This document shows positions 1 through 7,815 of a DNA stretch of 13,326 nucleotides, one piece after another. The stretch is from contig DRJW01000079.1 in the NCBI GenBank assembly GCA_011052055.1, positions 1 through 13,326 of the forward strand, given 5' to 3'. The translations under genes were made by a program, and so were the position numbers. Origin of the DNA: Nitrospirota bacterium. GTDB lineage: Bacteria; Nitrospinota_A; UBA7883. Each line of letters opens with the position of its first letter. The first letter of the stretch is position 1. The notes below the pieces were generated by a model, which did no database searches, had not been told where the DNA came from, and saw only the letters and a list, made by a program, of their open reading frames with translations.

Positions 1-404
1 AAAACCGACATGCATTCATGCGCTTTGTCGATTTTATACTTTTCCGTAACCGCCATCGTCCCCATGATCTCGCCCGAATCGTCATCCACCAACGCCACTT
101 CCTGCCCTTGCTTTATCGTGTCGGCGATCTGTTTTGAAGTGGACAGGGTAATGGGGATGGGCCAGAACAGGCCGGAAGCAGTCTTATAGTCATCGCACAC
201 GCCCTGCCAGTCAGCGTGGCTCATAAACCCTTCAAGGGGAGTAAACGCGCCAATGCCAAGCATGATAAGGTCGGAGGTCTCCCGCGAAGTCATTGCGACT
301 TTGGGAAGTGTTCCCGCCCTTTTAATCTCTTTTTCGCGTTCGTCCCCTTCAAGCAAAAGCGGCTTTAAGGCGCCGCCGCCGTGCGGTTTGACAAGTCCTG
401 CCAT
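1..404 (-). CDS. sat: ATP sulfurylase (dissimilatory type), N-terminal part, runs off the left edge
   Basis: Only the first 134 codons are present; the gene continues beyond base 1. Sulfate adenylyltransferase makes APS and pyrophosphate from sulfate and ATP in the cytoplasm, or runs in reverse in sulfur oxidisers. The visible start, MAGLVKPHGGGALKPLLLEG, and the later stretches LIMLGIGAFTPLEGFM, HADW, SGLFWPIPITLS and KAHEC match the N-terminal PUA-like domain of Sat from sulfate reducers and Qmo-type sulfur oxidisers. The catalytic nucleotide-binding motifs (QxRNP, HxxH) would lie outside the window, so integrity cannot be judged. The ATG at 404 is chosen because AAGGAG lies 6 nt upstream (411-416). 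It follows qmoC by 56 nt and is the last visible gene of the operon, an arrangement that couples APS formation to AprBA-Qmo. Family assignment is near certain; the direction of the reaction in vivo is not visible. Confidence 0.94.
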   Translation of the reverse strand, partial: MAGLVKPHGGGALKPLLLEGDEREKEIKRAGTLPKVAMTSRETSDLIMLGIGAFTPLEGFMSHADWQGVCDDYKTASGLFWPIPITLSTSKQIADTIKQGQEVALVDDDSGEIMGTMAVTEKYKIDKAHECMSV

Positions 405-460
405 TATTTTCTCCTTTTTAACAAGAGTTTAATTTTAATAGAGATTAGCGCCGGGTATTT

Positions 461-1618
461 TTATTCCACCCGCTCTTTGCTCCGCCGGGCGGCGTTCGAA
501 TAAGTCAGCGCCATAAAGCGGTAGAGCATATGAGCGAATTTAGAGTAAGGCGCGTAGACTAACAGCGTAAACACCAGAACCAGATGTATATAGTAAACGC
601 CAAAAGCGGCCGGGGAGATATCTATAAGCCTGAAAATCTCCGCCAGAATCCCGGTGGTTATAGTCCAGAAAAGAACAGTCCCGAAAAACGAGTCGTAATA
701 GCCTGTTTTTCCCACGTTCTTCGGGTCGCCGGTAAGCCGCCTCTTATAGATTATCGAAACACCGATAAACGCCAGTAAAGCCCCGGCGTTGCCCAGCAAT
801 TTAACCGGATGAGCGAGCGCAAGGGGCGTGGCCGAGACAGAGCCGATCCCAAGTTTGTTTATCCAGTACATGATCGCCACCAGGGTGGTGGTGGCGAGCA
901 GGGCGAAAAATCCGTAAAAAAGCATCTGGTGAGCTATCGTCCGGGGCGCGTTCGCCTCGCACTGGGCCATTTTTTCATGCTTTAAAATTCCTAAAACCGT
1001 TTTTATCGCCGCCGGAATCATCGGGCCGGGCTGGCCGGAGACGCCGGGGGTTCGGGCTTTAAAGGATTTCATAATATTCGATACGCCGATGAGCGCCGCC
1101 AAAGCCGCGAGACCGACAGTCGGCAAAAAGACCAGGTCTATAACGTGAACCGGCATCATGTTCGAGAATACGATAGGCTTTATCGACATAAACCCTTGCT
1201 TTGAGCCAAAAGAGACAGCGACGCCGATCAAAACCACCGGGAGGAGGAGAAGAAGTGGAAGGTACTTTTTGCTGGTAAATAAAGCGCCGAGACCAAACGG
1301 GGCGAAGTGGGCGAAACTTATGTTCCGTATGGCCGCCATAACATCGCCCGGATTCGCGCCACGGGGGCAATGGGCGGAGCAGTCGTTGCACTGGTGGCAA
1401 AGCCACACGTCGGCGTTGCCGATGAGCCTGTCTTTAAGCCCCCACTGGGCCCATATCATCTCCTTGCGGGGGAAAGGAGCGTTGTCGGGCGTGACGTTGC
1501 ATACGGCGGAGCAGTTTCCGCACTGGAAACATTTTTTCAATGTATCGCCGCCGTTTTCTATTATCCGCCGCGCGAACGACACATCCGGCTCTATGATCGG
1601 CGCCTGCGTCTGATCCAT
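461..1618 (-). CDS. qmoC: Quinone-interacting membrane-bound oxidoreductase subunit C
   Basis: This 385-residue protein is the membrane anchor of QmoABC, which exchanges electrons between the quinone pool and APS reductase. The N-terminal third resembles HdrC, with two [4Fe-4S] motifs: Cys30/33/36/40 and Cys74/77/80/84. About six hydrophobic segments follow (roughly 118-136, 158-182, 228-252, 272-291, 310-330, 340-360), as in the HdrE/NarI-like cytochrome b domain. Histidines within or near them (158, 230, 270, 345) are candidate haem b ligands. The length is ordinary for QmoC. An upstream in-frame TTG at 1681 would overlap qmoB by 50 nt. I chose the ATG at 1618 because it has a GAGGG ribosome-binding site 6 nt upstream and lies 13 nt after the qmoB stop. 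Its place next to qmoA and qmoB leaves little doubt about the identity. Confidence 0.95.
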   Translation of the reverse strand: MDQTQAPIIEPDVSFARRIIENGGDTLKKCFQCGNCSAVCNVTPDNAPFPRKEMIWAQWGLKDRLIGNADVWLCHQCNDCSAHCPRGANPGDVMAAIRNISFAHFAPFGLGALFTSKKYLPLLLLLPVVLIGVAVSFGSKQGFMSIKPIVFSNMMPVHVIDLVFLPTVGLAALAALIGVSNIMKSFKARTPGVSGQPGPMIPAAIKTVLGILKHEKMAQCEANAPRTIAHQMLFYGFFALLATTTLVAIMYWINKLGIGSVSATPLALAHPVKLLGNAGALLAFIGVSIIYKRRLTGDPKNVGKTGYYDSFFGTVLFWTITTGILAEIFRLIDISPAAFGVYYIHLVLVFTLLVYAPYSKFAHMLYRFMALTYSNAARRSKERVE

Positions 1619-1631
1619 TAAACCCTCTTTC

Positions 1632-3848
1632 TTAAAAACCCTTGTACGGGTTCGGCTCCATATTGCCGATTTCCTCCACAAAACCGTCGATCAGCTCTGG
1701 AATTCTGTGGTAATCGTTTATTGCCAGGCTCTCCACCCTTATCCTGTCCGATTCGAGCATGAGCCTGTCGAGCGTCTCTTGCACCTTGCCCGTCCGCTCT
1801 TCGGCTATGGCGGAGCCTTTGATGTTGTGGCACTGGTAATCGTCGCCATGTTTGCACCCGATCATCATGATCCCGTCCCAGCCGGACGAAAGCGCGTCGG
1901 CCACCCATTGCAGGTTTATCGACCCCAGGCACCTCAGCTGGATAAACCTCACTACCGGGCTATACTTAAGACGATTGATTCCCGCCATATCCAGCGCAGG
2001 CATGGCGTCGTTTTCACAAATAAACGCAAGCACTCTTGGTTTCTCGTCGAACTCGTCCGGCATGTCGATAGACTTAATCATCGCGCCTATCATCTGTATC
2101 GAATAGTTTTTAAAACTGATTATCTGCACCGGGCAGGCGCCAAGACAGGTGGCGCATCTTCTGCAACGGGTGGGAAACGGAATCGGATTTGCCTTCTCAT
2201 CTTCGTTGATGGCGCCGAACGGGCATTCTACCGTGCACCGCTTGCACTGGGTGCATCTTTCCATCGCGAACTCAGGATAGCTGTCGTCGCCAGATCGAGG
2301 ATGAACAGCCCTGCCCCGCCCTACCATCTTCACACATTGTATCGCTTTTAAAGCCGCTCCAACGGCGTCGTTTCTGGCCGTGGCGGAATCTTGCGGATGA
2401 CGCACTGCCCCTGCTGAATATATTCCCGTCCGCCTTGTCTCATATGGGAAACAGATAAAATGAGAGTCGGCAAACCCGTAGGCCAGATCGGGTAACTCCG
2501 GCCCCTGCCTATACTCAAGGTTGAGTATGGAAGCTTTGCCGACCTGCTCCCTGTCGAAATCCTGCATCTGGTCATTCGGGATGGTGGCTACAACTTTTTC
2601 ATCAAAAGCGGTTGGCACAATGCCGGTGGCCAGCACCAGCATGTCCGCTTTTATCGTGACAGGCCCTCCCAAAAGGGTGTTTTTGATGGTGATGTAAAGC
2701 TCGTCCCCTTCATGCTTTACATTGTCCACATCTCCTTTTGTAAGGAAAATTCCTGGATCTTGCTGAATGCTTTTATAGAAATGCTCCGTAGTCCCGGTAG
2801 TTCTGATATCCCTGTAGACGATAGTCACCGAGGCGTCCGGATCGCTCTTGCGGATGTAATCAGCCTGCTTGAGCGATGCTGAACAACAGACCGACGAGCA
2901 GTAGTTCAAGTGCTCGTCACACCGCGACCCCGCGCATAGCGCGAAGACCACTCTTCTGGCCGGTTTCCCGTCTGACGGACGTTTTATAGCTTCGTCCAGC
3001 GCCATTTTTTCCAGATCGACGCCGCTTATAACGTCAGGGAGTCCGGCGCCAAGATGGGTCAGTTTGCTCATGTCGTATGGTTTAAAACCGGTGGCCAGCA
3101 CAATCGCGCCGATGTTGATTTTGGATTGTGAGCCGTCTTTGAGAGACACGTCAAACATCCCTGGCCCGCCGGAGATCGATTTGATGGTTGTGTTCAGGTG
3201 TACGGTTATATCAGGATCGTCCTCCACCTCTTTGACACGATCCTCGATATCATTGACGGACACGGTGTCATAAGGGGCGGTCTGCGGGAAAATTTTCTTA
3301 AGGTTGTTCATAAACCCGCCCAGCCGCGCCTCTTTTTCGACCAGCTCGACCTTATGGCCCGCCCTGGCGGCATTTAAAGCGGCTGTAAGCCCTGTTATCC
3401 CGCCGCCTACCACCATGATGGTTTCGCTGACAGATTCTATTTTGTAAGGAGACGTATGGTTCATCTCTTTGATTTTCGCAAGCCCCATGCGGATATAATC
3501 CCCGGCCAGCGCCTGGGTCTCCTCGTCATTTGGCTCATGGCACCACGCCACACGCTCTCTTATGTCAACACGGTCAAGCAAAACTTCCGGCCCGAAATCG
3601 AAAATGTCGTAGTTGACCCGGACGGAGCAGGCGACGATAGAGAGGGTGTTAACGCCTTCATTCGCGATATCGCTTTTTATAAGCTCGACTCCCTCCGAGC
3701 CGCAGAGGAACGGATGAGTCTTTACAACCGGTGTTTTAAGCTCGTCTTTAGCCACTTTCGACAGCTCATCGACATTCAGGCATTCGCCGATGCCGCAACC
3801 GGAGCAGATATAGGCCCCGGTTTTTTTAGGCGCTTGCTCTTGTGTCAT
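1632..3848 (-). CDS. qmoB: Quinone-interacting membrane-bound oxidoreductase subunit B (HdrA-like flavoprotein with MvhD domain)
   Basis: This 738-residue cytoplasmic flavoprotein is the large subunit of the Qmo complex. Residues 10-130 form a cysteine-containing HdrA-type N-terminal domain (Cys15, 18, 23, 49, 74, 103). An FAD-binding fold begins at GGGITG (148-153) and continues to about 510, with the HdrA-type CAGSR (305-309) and CSSVCCSASLKQ (317-328) motifs. Two ferredoxin-type [4Fe-4S] sites follow at Cys532/535/538/542 and Cys562/565/568/572. The last 135 residues are an MvhD-like domain with Cys611, 640, 665 and 673. This order is diagnostic of QmoB as opposed to HdrA alone. A GTG at 3869 would give 7 more residues and overlap qmoA by 20 nt. 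The ATG at 3848 is preferred because GAGGGG lies 7 nt upstream, inside the end of qmoA. It starts 1 nt after qmoA ends, so translation is probably coupled. Confidence 0.96.
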   Translation of the reverse strand: MTQEQAPKKTGAYICSGCGIGECLNVDELSKVAKDELKTPVVKTHPFLCGSEGVELIKSDIANEGVNTLSIVACSVRVNYDIFDFGPEVLLDRVDIRERVAWCHEPNDEETQALAGDYIRMGLAKIKEMNHTSPYKIESVSETIMVVGGGITGLTAALNAARAGHKVELVEKEARLGGFMNNLKKIFPQTAPYDTVSVNDIEDRVKEVEDDPDITVHLNTTIKSISGGPGMFDVSLKDGSQSKINIGAIVLATGFKPYDMSKLTHLGAGLPDVISGVDLEKMALDEAIKRPSDGKPARRVVFALCAGSRCDEHLNYCSSVCCSASLKQADYIRKSDPDASVTIVYRDIRTTGTTEHFYKSIQQDPGIFLTKGDVDNVKHEGDELYITIKNTLLGGPVTIKADMLVLATGIVPTAFDEKVVATIPNDQMQDFDREQVGKASILNLEYRQGPELPDLAYGFADSHFICFPYETRRTGIYSAGAVRHPQDSATARNDAVGAALKAIQCVKMVGRGRAVHPRSGDDSYPEFAMERCTQCKRCTVECPFGAINEDEKANPIPFPTRCRRCATCLGACPVQIISFKNYSIQMIGAMIKSIDMPDEFDEKPRVLAFICENDAMPALDMAGINRLKYSPVVRFIQLRCLGSINLQWVADALSSGWDGIMMIGCKHGDDYQCHNIKGSAIAEERTGKVQETLDRLMLESDRIRVESLAINDYHRIPELIDGFVEEIGNMEPNPYKGF

Positions 3849-3849
3849 T

Positions 3850-5103
3850 CTATCCCCTCTTGCCGACACCGCACTGGAAAGCGCGAAGAGCCGCTCCGGT
3901 GGAGTTTTGTATAGAGGTGGTCACATCGACCGGGCCACTTGCCACTCCTGCGGGTATAAACCCGTCAACCGTCTGCCTGTCGAGCTCCATGAAACCGTCG
4001 TCGTTTAAAACAACATCCACAGCTTTGTCCGTTTTCATGGTTGGCTCCATGCCGGTGGCGAGCACTACCAGGTCGAAGCTTTCTTTAAGTTTGCCACCGC
4101 CCAAAATATCCTCGACGGTGACAGTAGCGCGTCCCGATTCGTCTTGTTCTATGCGCGCCACCTTGCCTTTGATAAATTTTACGTTTTTGTCCTTTTCCAT
4201 TTTTTTGTAAAACGCCTCATACTTGCCCGGCGCGCGAAGGTCGATATAAAAGATAGACACCTCACTTTCCGGATATTGATCGCGGACGTAGTTGGCCTGT
4301 TTGATCGACGCCAGGCAACAGATGGACGAGCAGTAGGGGAGGTGGTTCTCATCACGCGATCCCGCGCACTGGACAAACGCGACTTTTTTTACAGGCTCGG
4401 CGTTGTCTTGCCGGACTATTTTGCCGCCGGTGGGGCCGTTGACGGCTGAAAGGCGCTCCATCTCCACATTGTTGATTACGTTTTTGATCTGGCCGTAGCC
4501 GAGGTTTTCTATCTTGCCTGCGTCATACGGTTTCCAGCCGGTGGCGTATACCACGGCGGCCACTTTTACCGTCGTGGTTTTTTCCTCCATATTCAGCTCG
4601 ATAGCGCCGTACTTGCAAGCTTTCACGCATTCAGAGCACGCCTCCCCCTTGCACACGCTCATATCGATCACGTATTTAGCCGGCATAGCCATCGCGTGCG
4701 GAAGATAGACCGCTTTGGTTTCGCTCATGTTGTAATTGAAATCGTCAGGGCGGTTTACCGGGCAAACCTTGACGCAATCGTCGCATGCGACGCATTTCTC
4801 GTTGACATAGCGCGGAGCGGTTTTAATCACCGCCGTAAAATCGCCGCTGGCCCCGGTGACTTTTTCGACTTTGGAGCCGGTCATGACCGTAACGAGAGGG
4901 TTGACCCGAAGGCGCCGGAAATTTATCTCCAGCCCGCATAAGGGAGGGCACAATTTGGGAAAGTATTTGTTCATTTTAGAGACACGGCCACCCAGGTAGG
5001 CCTCTTTTTCGACCAGGTATACCTGCCGTCCGCACTCCGCCGCTTCGATAGCGGCGGTCATGCCGCTGATGCCGCCGCCTACAACCAAGACACTGCTTTG
5101 CAT
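3850..5103 (-). CDS. qmoA: Quinone-interacting membrane-bound oxidoreductase subunit A (HdrA-like flavoprotein)
   Basis: This 417-residue HdrA-like flavoprotein is the smaller flavin subunit of QmoABC. The FAD Rossmann motif GGGISG is at residues 9-14, with the acidic end of the second strand at VEKEAYLGGR (31-40). The CPPLCGLEIN stretch (52-61) and the CAGSR / CSSICCLASIKQ pair (246-250, 258-269) are typical of QmoA. Two [4Fe-4S] motifs are inserted in the flavin fold: Cys104/107/110/114 and Cys151/156/159/163. It is about 320 residues shorter than QmoB and lacks the MvhD domain, as expected. The ATG at 5103 is chosen, with AAGGTG 6 nt upstream; an upstream TTG at 5121 has no better support. 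It lies 106 nt after aprA, a gap that contains a strong hairpin, and 1 nt before qmoB. Confidence 0.95.
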   Translation of the reverse strand: MQSSVLVVGGGISGMTAAIEAAECGRQVYLVEKEAYLGGRVSKMNKYFPKLCPPLCGLEINFRRLRVNPLVTVMTGSKVEKVTGASGDFTAVIKTAPRYVNEKCVACDDCVKVCPVNRPDDFNYNMSETKAVYLPHAMAMPAKYVIDMSVCKGEACSECVKACKYGAIELNMEEKTTTVKVAAVVYATGWKPYDAGKIENLGYGQIKNVINNVEMERLSAVNGPTGGKIVRQDNAEPVKKVAFVQCAGSRDENHLPYCSSICCLASIKQANYVRDQYPESEVSIFYIDLRAPGKYEAFYKKMEKDKNVKFIKGKVARIEQDESGRATVTVEDILGGGKLKESFDLVVLATGMEPTMKTDKAVDVVLNDDGFMELDRQTVDGFIPAGVASGPVDVTTSIQNSTGAALRAFQCGVGKRG

Positions 5104-5154
5104 TAACAACACCTTAAACAACGCCCACCGGCGGGCGGCGGGCCATTATCGAAC

Positions 5155-5190
5155 AGGGCCGCGAAGCGTAAGTTTCGTCTTCGCGGCCCT
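5155..5190 (-). promoter_or_regulatory. Perfect 12-bp stem-loop between aprA and qmoA
   Basis: AGGGCCGCGAAG at 5155-5166 pairs perfectly with CTTCGCGGCCCT at 5179-5190 around a 12-nt loop. It begins 19 nt after the aprA stop codon in the direction of transcription. No T-run follows the hairpin on either strand, so it does not look like a standard intrinsic terminator. An mRNA-stabilising or processing element that keeps aprBA transcript above qmo transcript, or a leaky terminator, would fit. The structure is seen in the sequence; the role is inferred. Confidence 0.6.
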
Positions 5191-5209
5191 TATTAACCTT
5201 TAAGCTTAC

Positions 5210-7138
5210 TCAGTCTTTCGGAACCAGATCCTTGTGGGGGACTTTCTTTAACTCCCACTCGCCGGTCTTCGGATCGAACCTTGAGTTGACGAAACATTTC
5301 CAGTTCTCCTCGTCAAGTTTCGGATAATCCGACCTGTAATAAAAACCGGGATAACGGGTCTCTTTTCTGAAATAGATGTGCCGCAGGTGCATCTCCGCCG
5401 TCCAGATGCGGTGGTAGTTCTCCCACGCGCGCAGTAGCTCATGCAGATCCTTGGCCGCCATCTTCTTCGAGTCTTCCTTGAGCATGCCCAGAAGGTGCAG
5501 GGCCACGTCCATCTGTTTCTCGGAGGTGGTGTAATAGGTAGACGTGCCGGCCACATACTCGTCCATCAGCTTGTTAAGCCTGAACATCAGCATCTTCGGC
5601 CTGATGTAGTTTGGATTAATCATCGGATCGACAGAATAATCTTTGTGGTCAAGGTAGGTCTGGAACGGCTTGTAGATTTCCGCCGCCAGCTCTTCGTTGG
5701 ACAGATTAATTGTCGGCGTAAAGTCAGCGTTGTCGCGGGCGAAGCGCACCATCGATTTGCCGGCGATTCTCCCCTCGGTGAACGAGCCGGAGGAAAACTT
5801 GTGGCCGGAGGCTCCCACGCCGTCTCCGGCGGTAAACAGCCCCTTGACGGTGGTCATCCGGTTATAGCCCCATTGCCACTCTTTCGGCGCCATATCCTCC
5901 GGGCCTGAAACCCAGATGCCGCAGGCGCCCGCGTGACTGCCGAGCAGATATGGCTCTGTCGGCATCAGCTCAGAAGCGGTCTCTTCCGGACGAATGTTCA
6001 TACCGGCCCAGACGTTGGCCTGGCCGATGCACATGTCCAGAAAGTCTTCCCATGCCTCGGCCTCAAGATGCTTGATCTGCTTTTTGTCCATGTCCTTGGT
6101 CAGGTTGGCCATGCCGGTGGGCGTGTCCATAAGGATGGGGCCGCGTCCGTTTTTCATCTCATTGAGCATCAGGTGGTTGCGCAAACATGTCGCGGGCACA
6201 CCCTTGGAATTTTGCGGATAGGGAGGATACTCGAACAGCATCTCTTTTTTGGTTTCCGAGTAGTCCTCGCCCAGAGCGTTAATGGCTTTTGACTTAAAAA
6301 GCAGGAACCACGCGCCAACAGGGCCGTAGCCGTCTTTGAAACGGGCAGGGACGAAGCGGTTTTCCATGGTGGTCATCTCGGCTCCGACCTGGGCCGCCAT
6401 CGCGTAGGTGGACCCGGAGTTCCACACCGGATACCAGGCGCGGCCCATACCTTCGCCGGTGGAGCGGGGGCGGAAAATATTTACCGCGCCGCCGCAACCG
6501 ATGAATACGGTCTTGGCCTTGAAAATGTATATCTTGTTTTCCCTTGCGGAAAAGCCCACGGCCCCGGCGATGCGGTTGTCTTCTTTGTCGTCGAGCAGGA
6601 GTTTGACAATGAAACAGCGCTCAATGATGTTGTCGATACCCAGCGCGTTCTTGGCGGCCTCGGCCACGATCACCTTGTACGACTCGCCGTTAATCATGAT
6701 CTGCCATTTACCGGAGCGCACCGGCTTGCCGCCGTCTCTAAGGGACTTGTCCTCGTCTCCCGGCTGTTTCCAGATCGGCAGGCCCCAATCCTCGAAGAGC
6801 TGGACAGAGTTGTCGACATGGCGGCCCACATCGTATACCAGGTCGTCGCGAGTAATGCCCATAAGGTCATTAGCGACCATCTTTACATAATCCTCCGGGG
6901 AGTTCTCTCCCAGGTAGGTGTTGATCGCCGAAAGGCCCTGGGCCACGGCGCCGGAGCGATCCATGGCGGCCTTATCGACCAGAGTGATCTTTTCTTTGCC
7001 TTTGGACCAGCGAACGCTCTCGTACGCCACGCCGCATGCGCTCATGCCGCCGCCGACGATAAGGAGATCGGTATCTACAACTTCGATGACTGGATTCTTG
7101 GCGAAATCCGCGTGATAATTTTCAACAGGTGTAACCAT
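5210..7138 (-). CDS. aprA: Adenylylsulfate (APS) reductase alpha subunit
   Basis: This 642-residue flavoprotein is the catalytic subunit of dissimilatory APS reductase, which interconverts APS with sulfite and AMP at FAD in the cytoplasm. It belongs to the fumarate reductase/succinate dehydrogenase flavoprotein fold. The FAD dinucleotide motif GGGMSACG is at residues 29-36, and FTAGDGVGASGHKFSSGS (435-452) contacts the flavin near the C-terminal end of that domain. The active-site region known from the Archaeoglobus enzyme appears intact: Asn73 in AINTYLG, Trp235 in the GRAWYP stretch, the Arg261-Arg266 segment RFVPARFKDGYGPVGAWF, and His402 in LGSHAG. These equivalences were judged by eye. 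The length matches the family. The start is ATG 7138, with AAAGGGAG about 10 nt upstream and a 19-nt gap after aprB, its obligate partner. Confidence 0.97.
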   Translation of the reverse strand: MVTPVENYHADFAKNPVIEVVDTDLLIVGGGMSACGVAYESVRWSKGKEKITLVDKAAMDRSGAVAQGLSAINTYLGENSPEDYVKMVANDLMGITRDDLVYDVGRHVDNSVQLFEDWGLPIWKQPGDEDKSLRDGGKPVRSGKWQIMINGESYKVIVAEAAKNALGIDNIIERCFIVKLLLDDKEDNRIAGAVGFSARENKIYIFKAKTVFIGCGGAVNIFRPRSTGEGMGRAWYPVWNSGSTYAMAAQVGAEMTTMENRFVPARFKDGYGPVGAWFLLFKSKAINALGEDYSETKKEMLFEYPPYPQNSKGVPATCLRNHLMLNEMKNGRGPILMDTPTGMANLTKDMDKKQIKHLEAEAWEDFLDMCIGQANVWAGMNIRPEETASELMPTEPYLLGSHAGACGIWVSGPEDMAPKEWQWGYNRMTTVKGLFTAGDGVGASGHKFSSGSFTEGRIAGKSMVRFARDNADFTPTINLSNEELAAEIYKPFQTYLDHKDYSVDPMINPNYIRPKMLMFRLNKLMDEYVAGTSTYYTTSEKQMDVALHLLGMLKEDSKKMAAKDLHELLRAWENYHRIWTAEMHLRHIYFRKETRYPGFYYRSDYPKLDEENWKCFVNSRFDPKTGEWELKKVPHKDLVPKD

Positions 7139-7157
7139 CGTTCTGTAACTCCCTTTC

Positions 7158-7589
7158 TTAGCTGATTTTCGGCAATTCGACGCCGGGTTCGGTGAACAGG
7201 TTATGGCTGCTTAGGTCTGTATCGGACGGATCCGGTTTGCCTTCGTAAGCCTTGATGGAGCCCTCTGGAGTGGTTCTTATCGGAAATTTAAACCGTTTAA
7301 GCTTCCCGTCGCGGAACTTGATAGTCCACATAATCGAGTCGGAAGACCGCATTGGAATAGATGTGCCGCCCATAGGCACGAAATCGGCGTAGGGACGCGC
7401 CTCTATCGCCTGCTGGGGACAAATCTTGACGCACGAGTAGCACTCCCAGCACTGATCCGGCTCCTGATTCTGGGCCTTCATCTTGTCTTTGTCGAGATAC
7501 ATAAGGTCGTGCGGACAGATGTACATACAGGCGGTTTTGTCCTGCCCTTTGCATCCGTCACATTTTTCCGCTATAACAAACGTAGGCAT
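7158..7589 (-). CDS. aprB: Adenylylsulfate (APS) reductase beta subunit
   Basis: This 143-residue iron-sulfur subunit relays electrons to the AprA flavin, probably from the Qmo complex. It carries two [4Fe-4S] sites: Cys10/13/21/25, with the long CxxCx7CxxxCP spacing typical of AprB, and Cys47/50/53/57 with CxxCxxCxxxCP. The C-terminal 80 residues, including MGGTSIPMRSSDSIMWTIKF, form the strand and tail that wrap AprA in known structures. The length is close to the usual 145-165. The start is ATG 7589, with GGAGG 5 nt upstream (7595-7599). It is the first gene of the operon and faces away from the LysR-type regulator at 7816. A candidate -10 box lies about 130 nt upstream, so a leader of roughly 120 nt is possible. 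Confidence 0.97.
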   Translation of the reverse strand: MPTFVIAEKCDGCKGQDKTACMYICPHDLMYLDKDKMKAQNQEPDQCWECYSCVKICPQQAIEARPYADFVPMGGTSIPMRSSDSIMWTIKFRDGKLKRFKFPIRTTPEGSIKAYEGKPDPSDTDLSSHNLFTEPGVELPKIS

Positions 7590-7718
7590 ATGATCCTCCC
7601 TCTTATTTATAAAAAGGTTACTCGGTTGCTAATAAAAAACCATCGTCTAATGATAATCCCCGTCATCCGCCCCTTTCGGTAAACGCCATGCCCGAAGCGA
7701 CGAAACCGCCACTCCGCG

Positions 7719-7724
7719 ATTATA
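7719..7724 (-). promoter_or_regulatory. Candidate -10 box of the aprBA-qmoABC-sat operon
   Basis: A perfect TATAAT reads on the minus strand here, within GGGCGTATAATCGCGG. No recognisable TTGACA lies 16-18 bp upstream (AAATCA is the nearest), which is what an activator-dependent promoter often looks like. The AATAGATA repeats at 7779-7799 would lie at roughly -65 to -90 relative to the implied start near 7712, the usual place for the recognition site of a LysR-type activator. The match is seen; promoter use is inferred. Confidence 0.45.
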
Positions 7725-7775
7725 CGCCCGGTGCCTGCGAATGATTTTAAATTATGCGCTCATCTGTAAAATATT

Positions 7776-7815
7776 TATAATAGATAGTTCGAATAGATAT
7801 AATAAATAATAGTCT
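7776..7815 (+). promoter_or_regulatory. Candidate lysR promoter -10 (TATAAT) overlapping repeated AATAGATA operator-like motifs
   Basis: TATAAT at 7776-7781 reads towards the LysR-type gene. AATAGATA occurs exactly at 7779-7786 and 7792-7799 (13-bp period) around the palindrome TTCGAA (7788-7793), and a looser copy, AATAGTCT, sits at 7808-7815 just before the start codon. LysR-type regulators usually bind such intergenic sites, repressing their own gene while activating the divergent operon. Overlap with the -10 and likely transcription start fits autorepression. The repeats are seen; binding is inferred. Confidence 0.45.

Noticed and set aside
1619..1681. TTG start that would extend QmoC by 21 residues into qmoB
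   Set aside because: It overlaps qmoB by 50 nt, has no ribosome-binding site, and the added residues do not look like QmoC. The ATG at 1618 has GAGGG correctly placed.
1707..2351. Open frame of 214 codons on the plus strand opposite qmoB
   Set aside because: It is a shadow of the ferredoxin and MvhD part of qmoB, with no recognisable protein features.
3849..3869. GTG start that would extend QmoB by 7 residues
   Set aside because: The ATG at 3848 has GAGGGG 7 nt upstream and gives a 1-nt junction with qmoA.
5104..5121. TTG start that would extend QmoA by 6 residues
   Set aside because: The ATG at 5103 has AAGGTG at the right spacing, and the FAD motif then starts at the usual distance from Met.
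7631..7660. Attenuator in the aprB leader (weak ATCAT/ATGGT stem followed by a T-run on the minus strand)
   Set aside because: The stem is only a few pairs long and not stable enough to support a terminator or riboswitch call.
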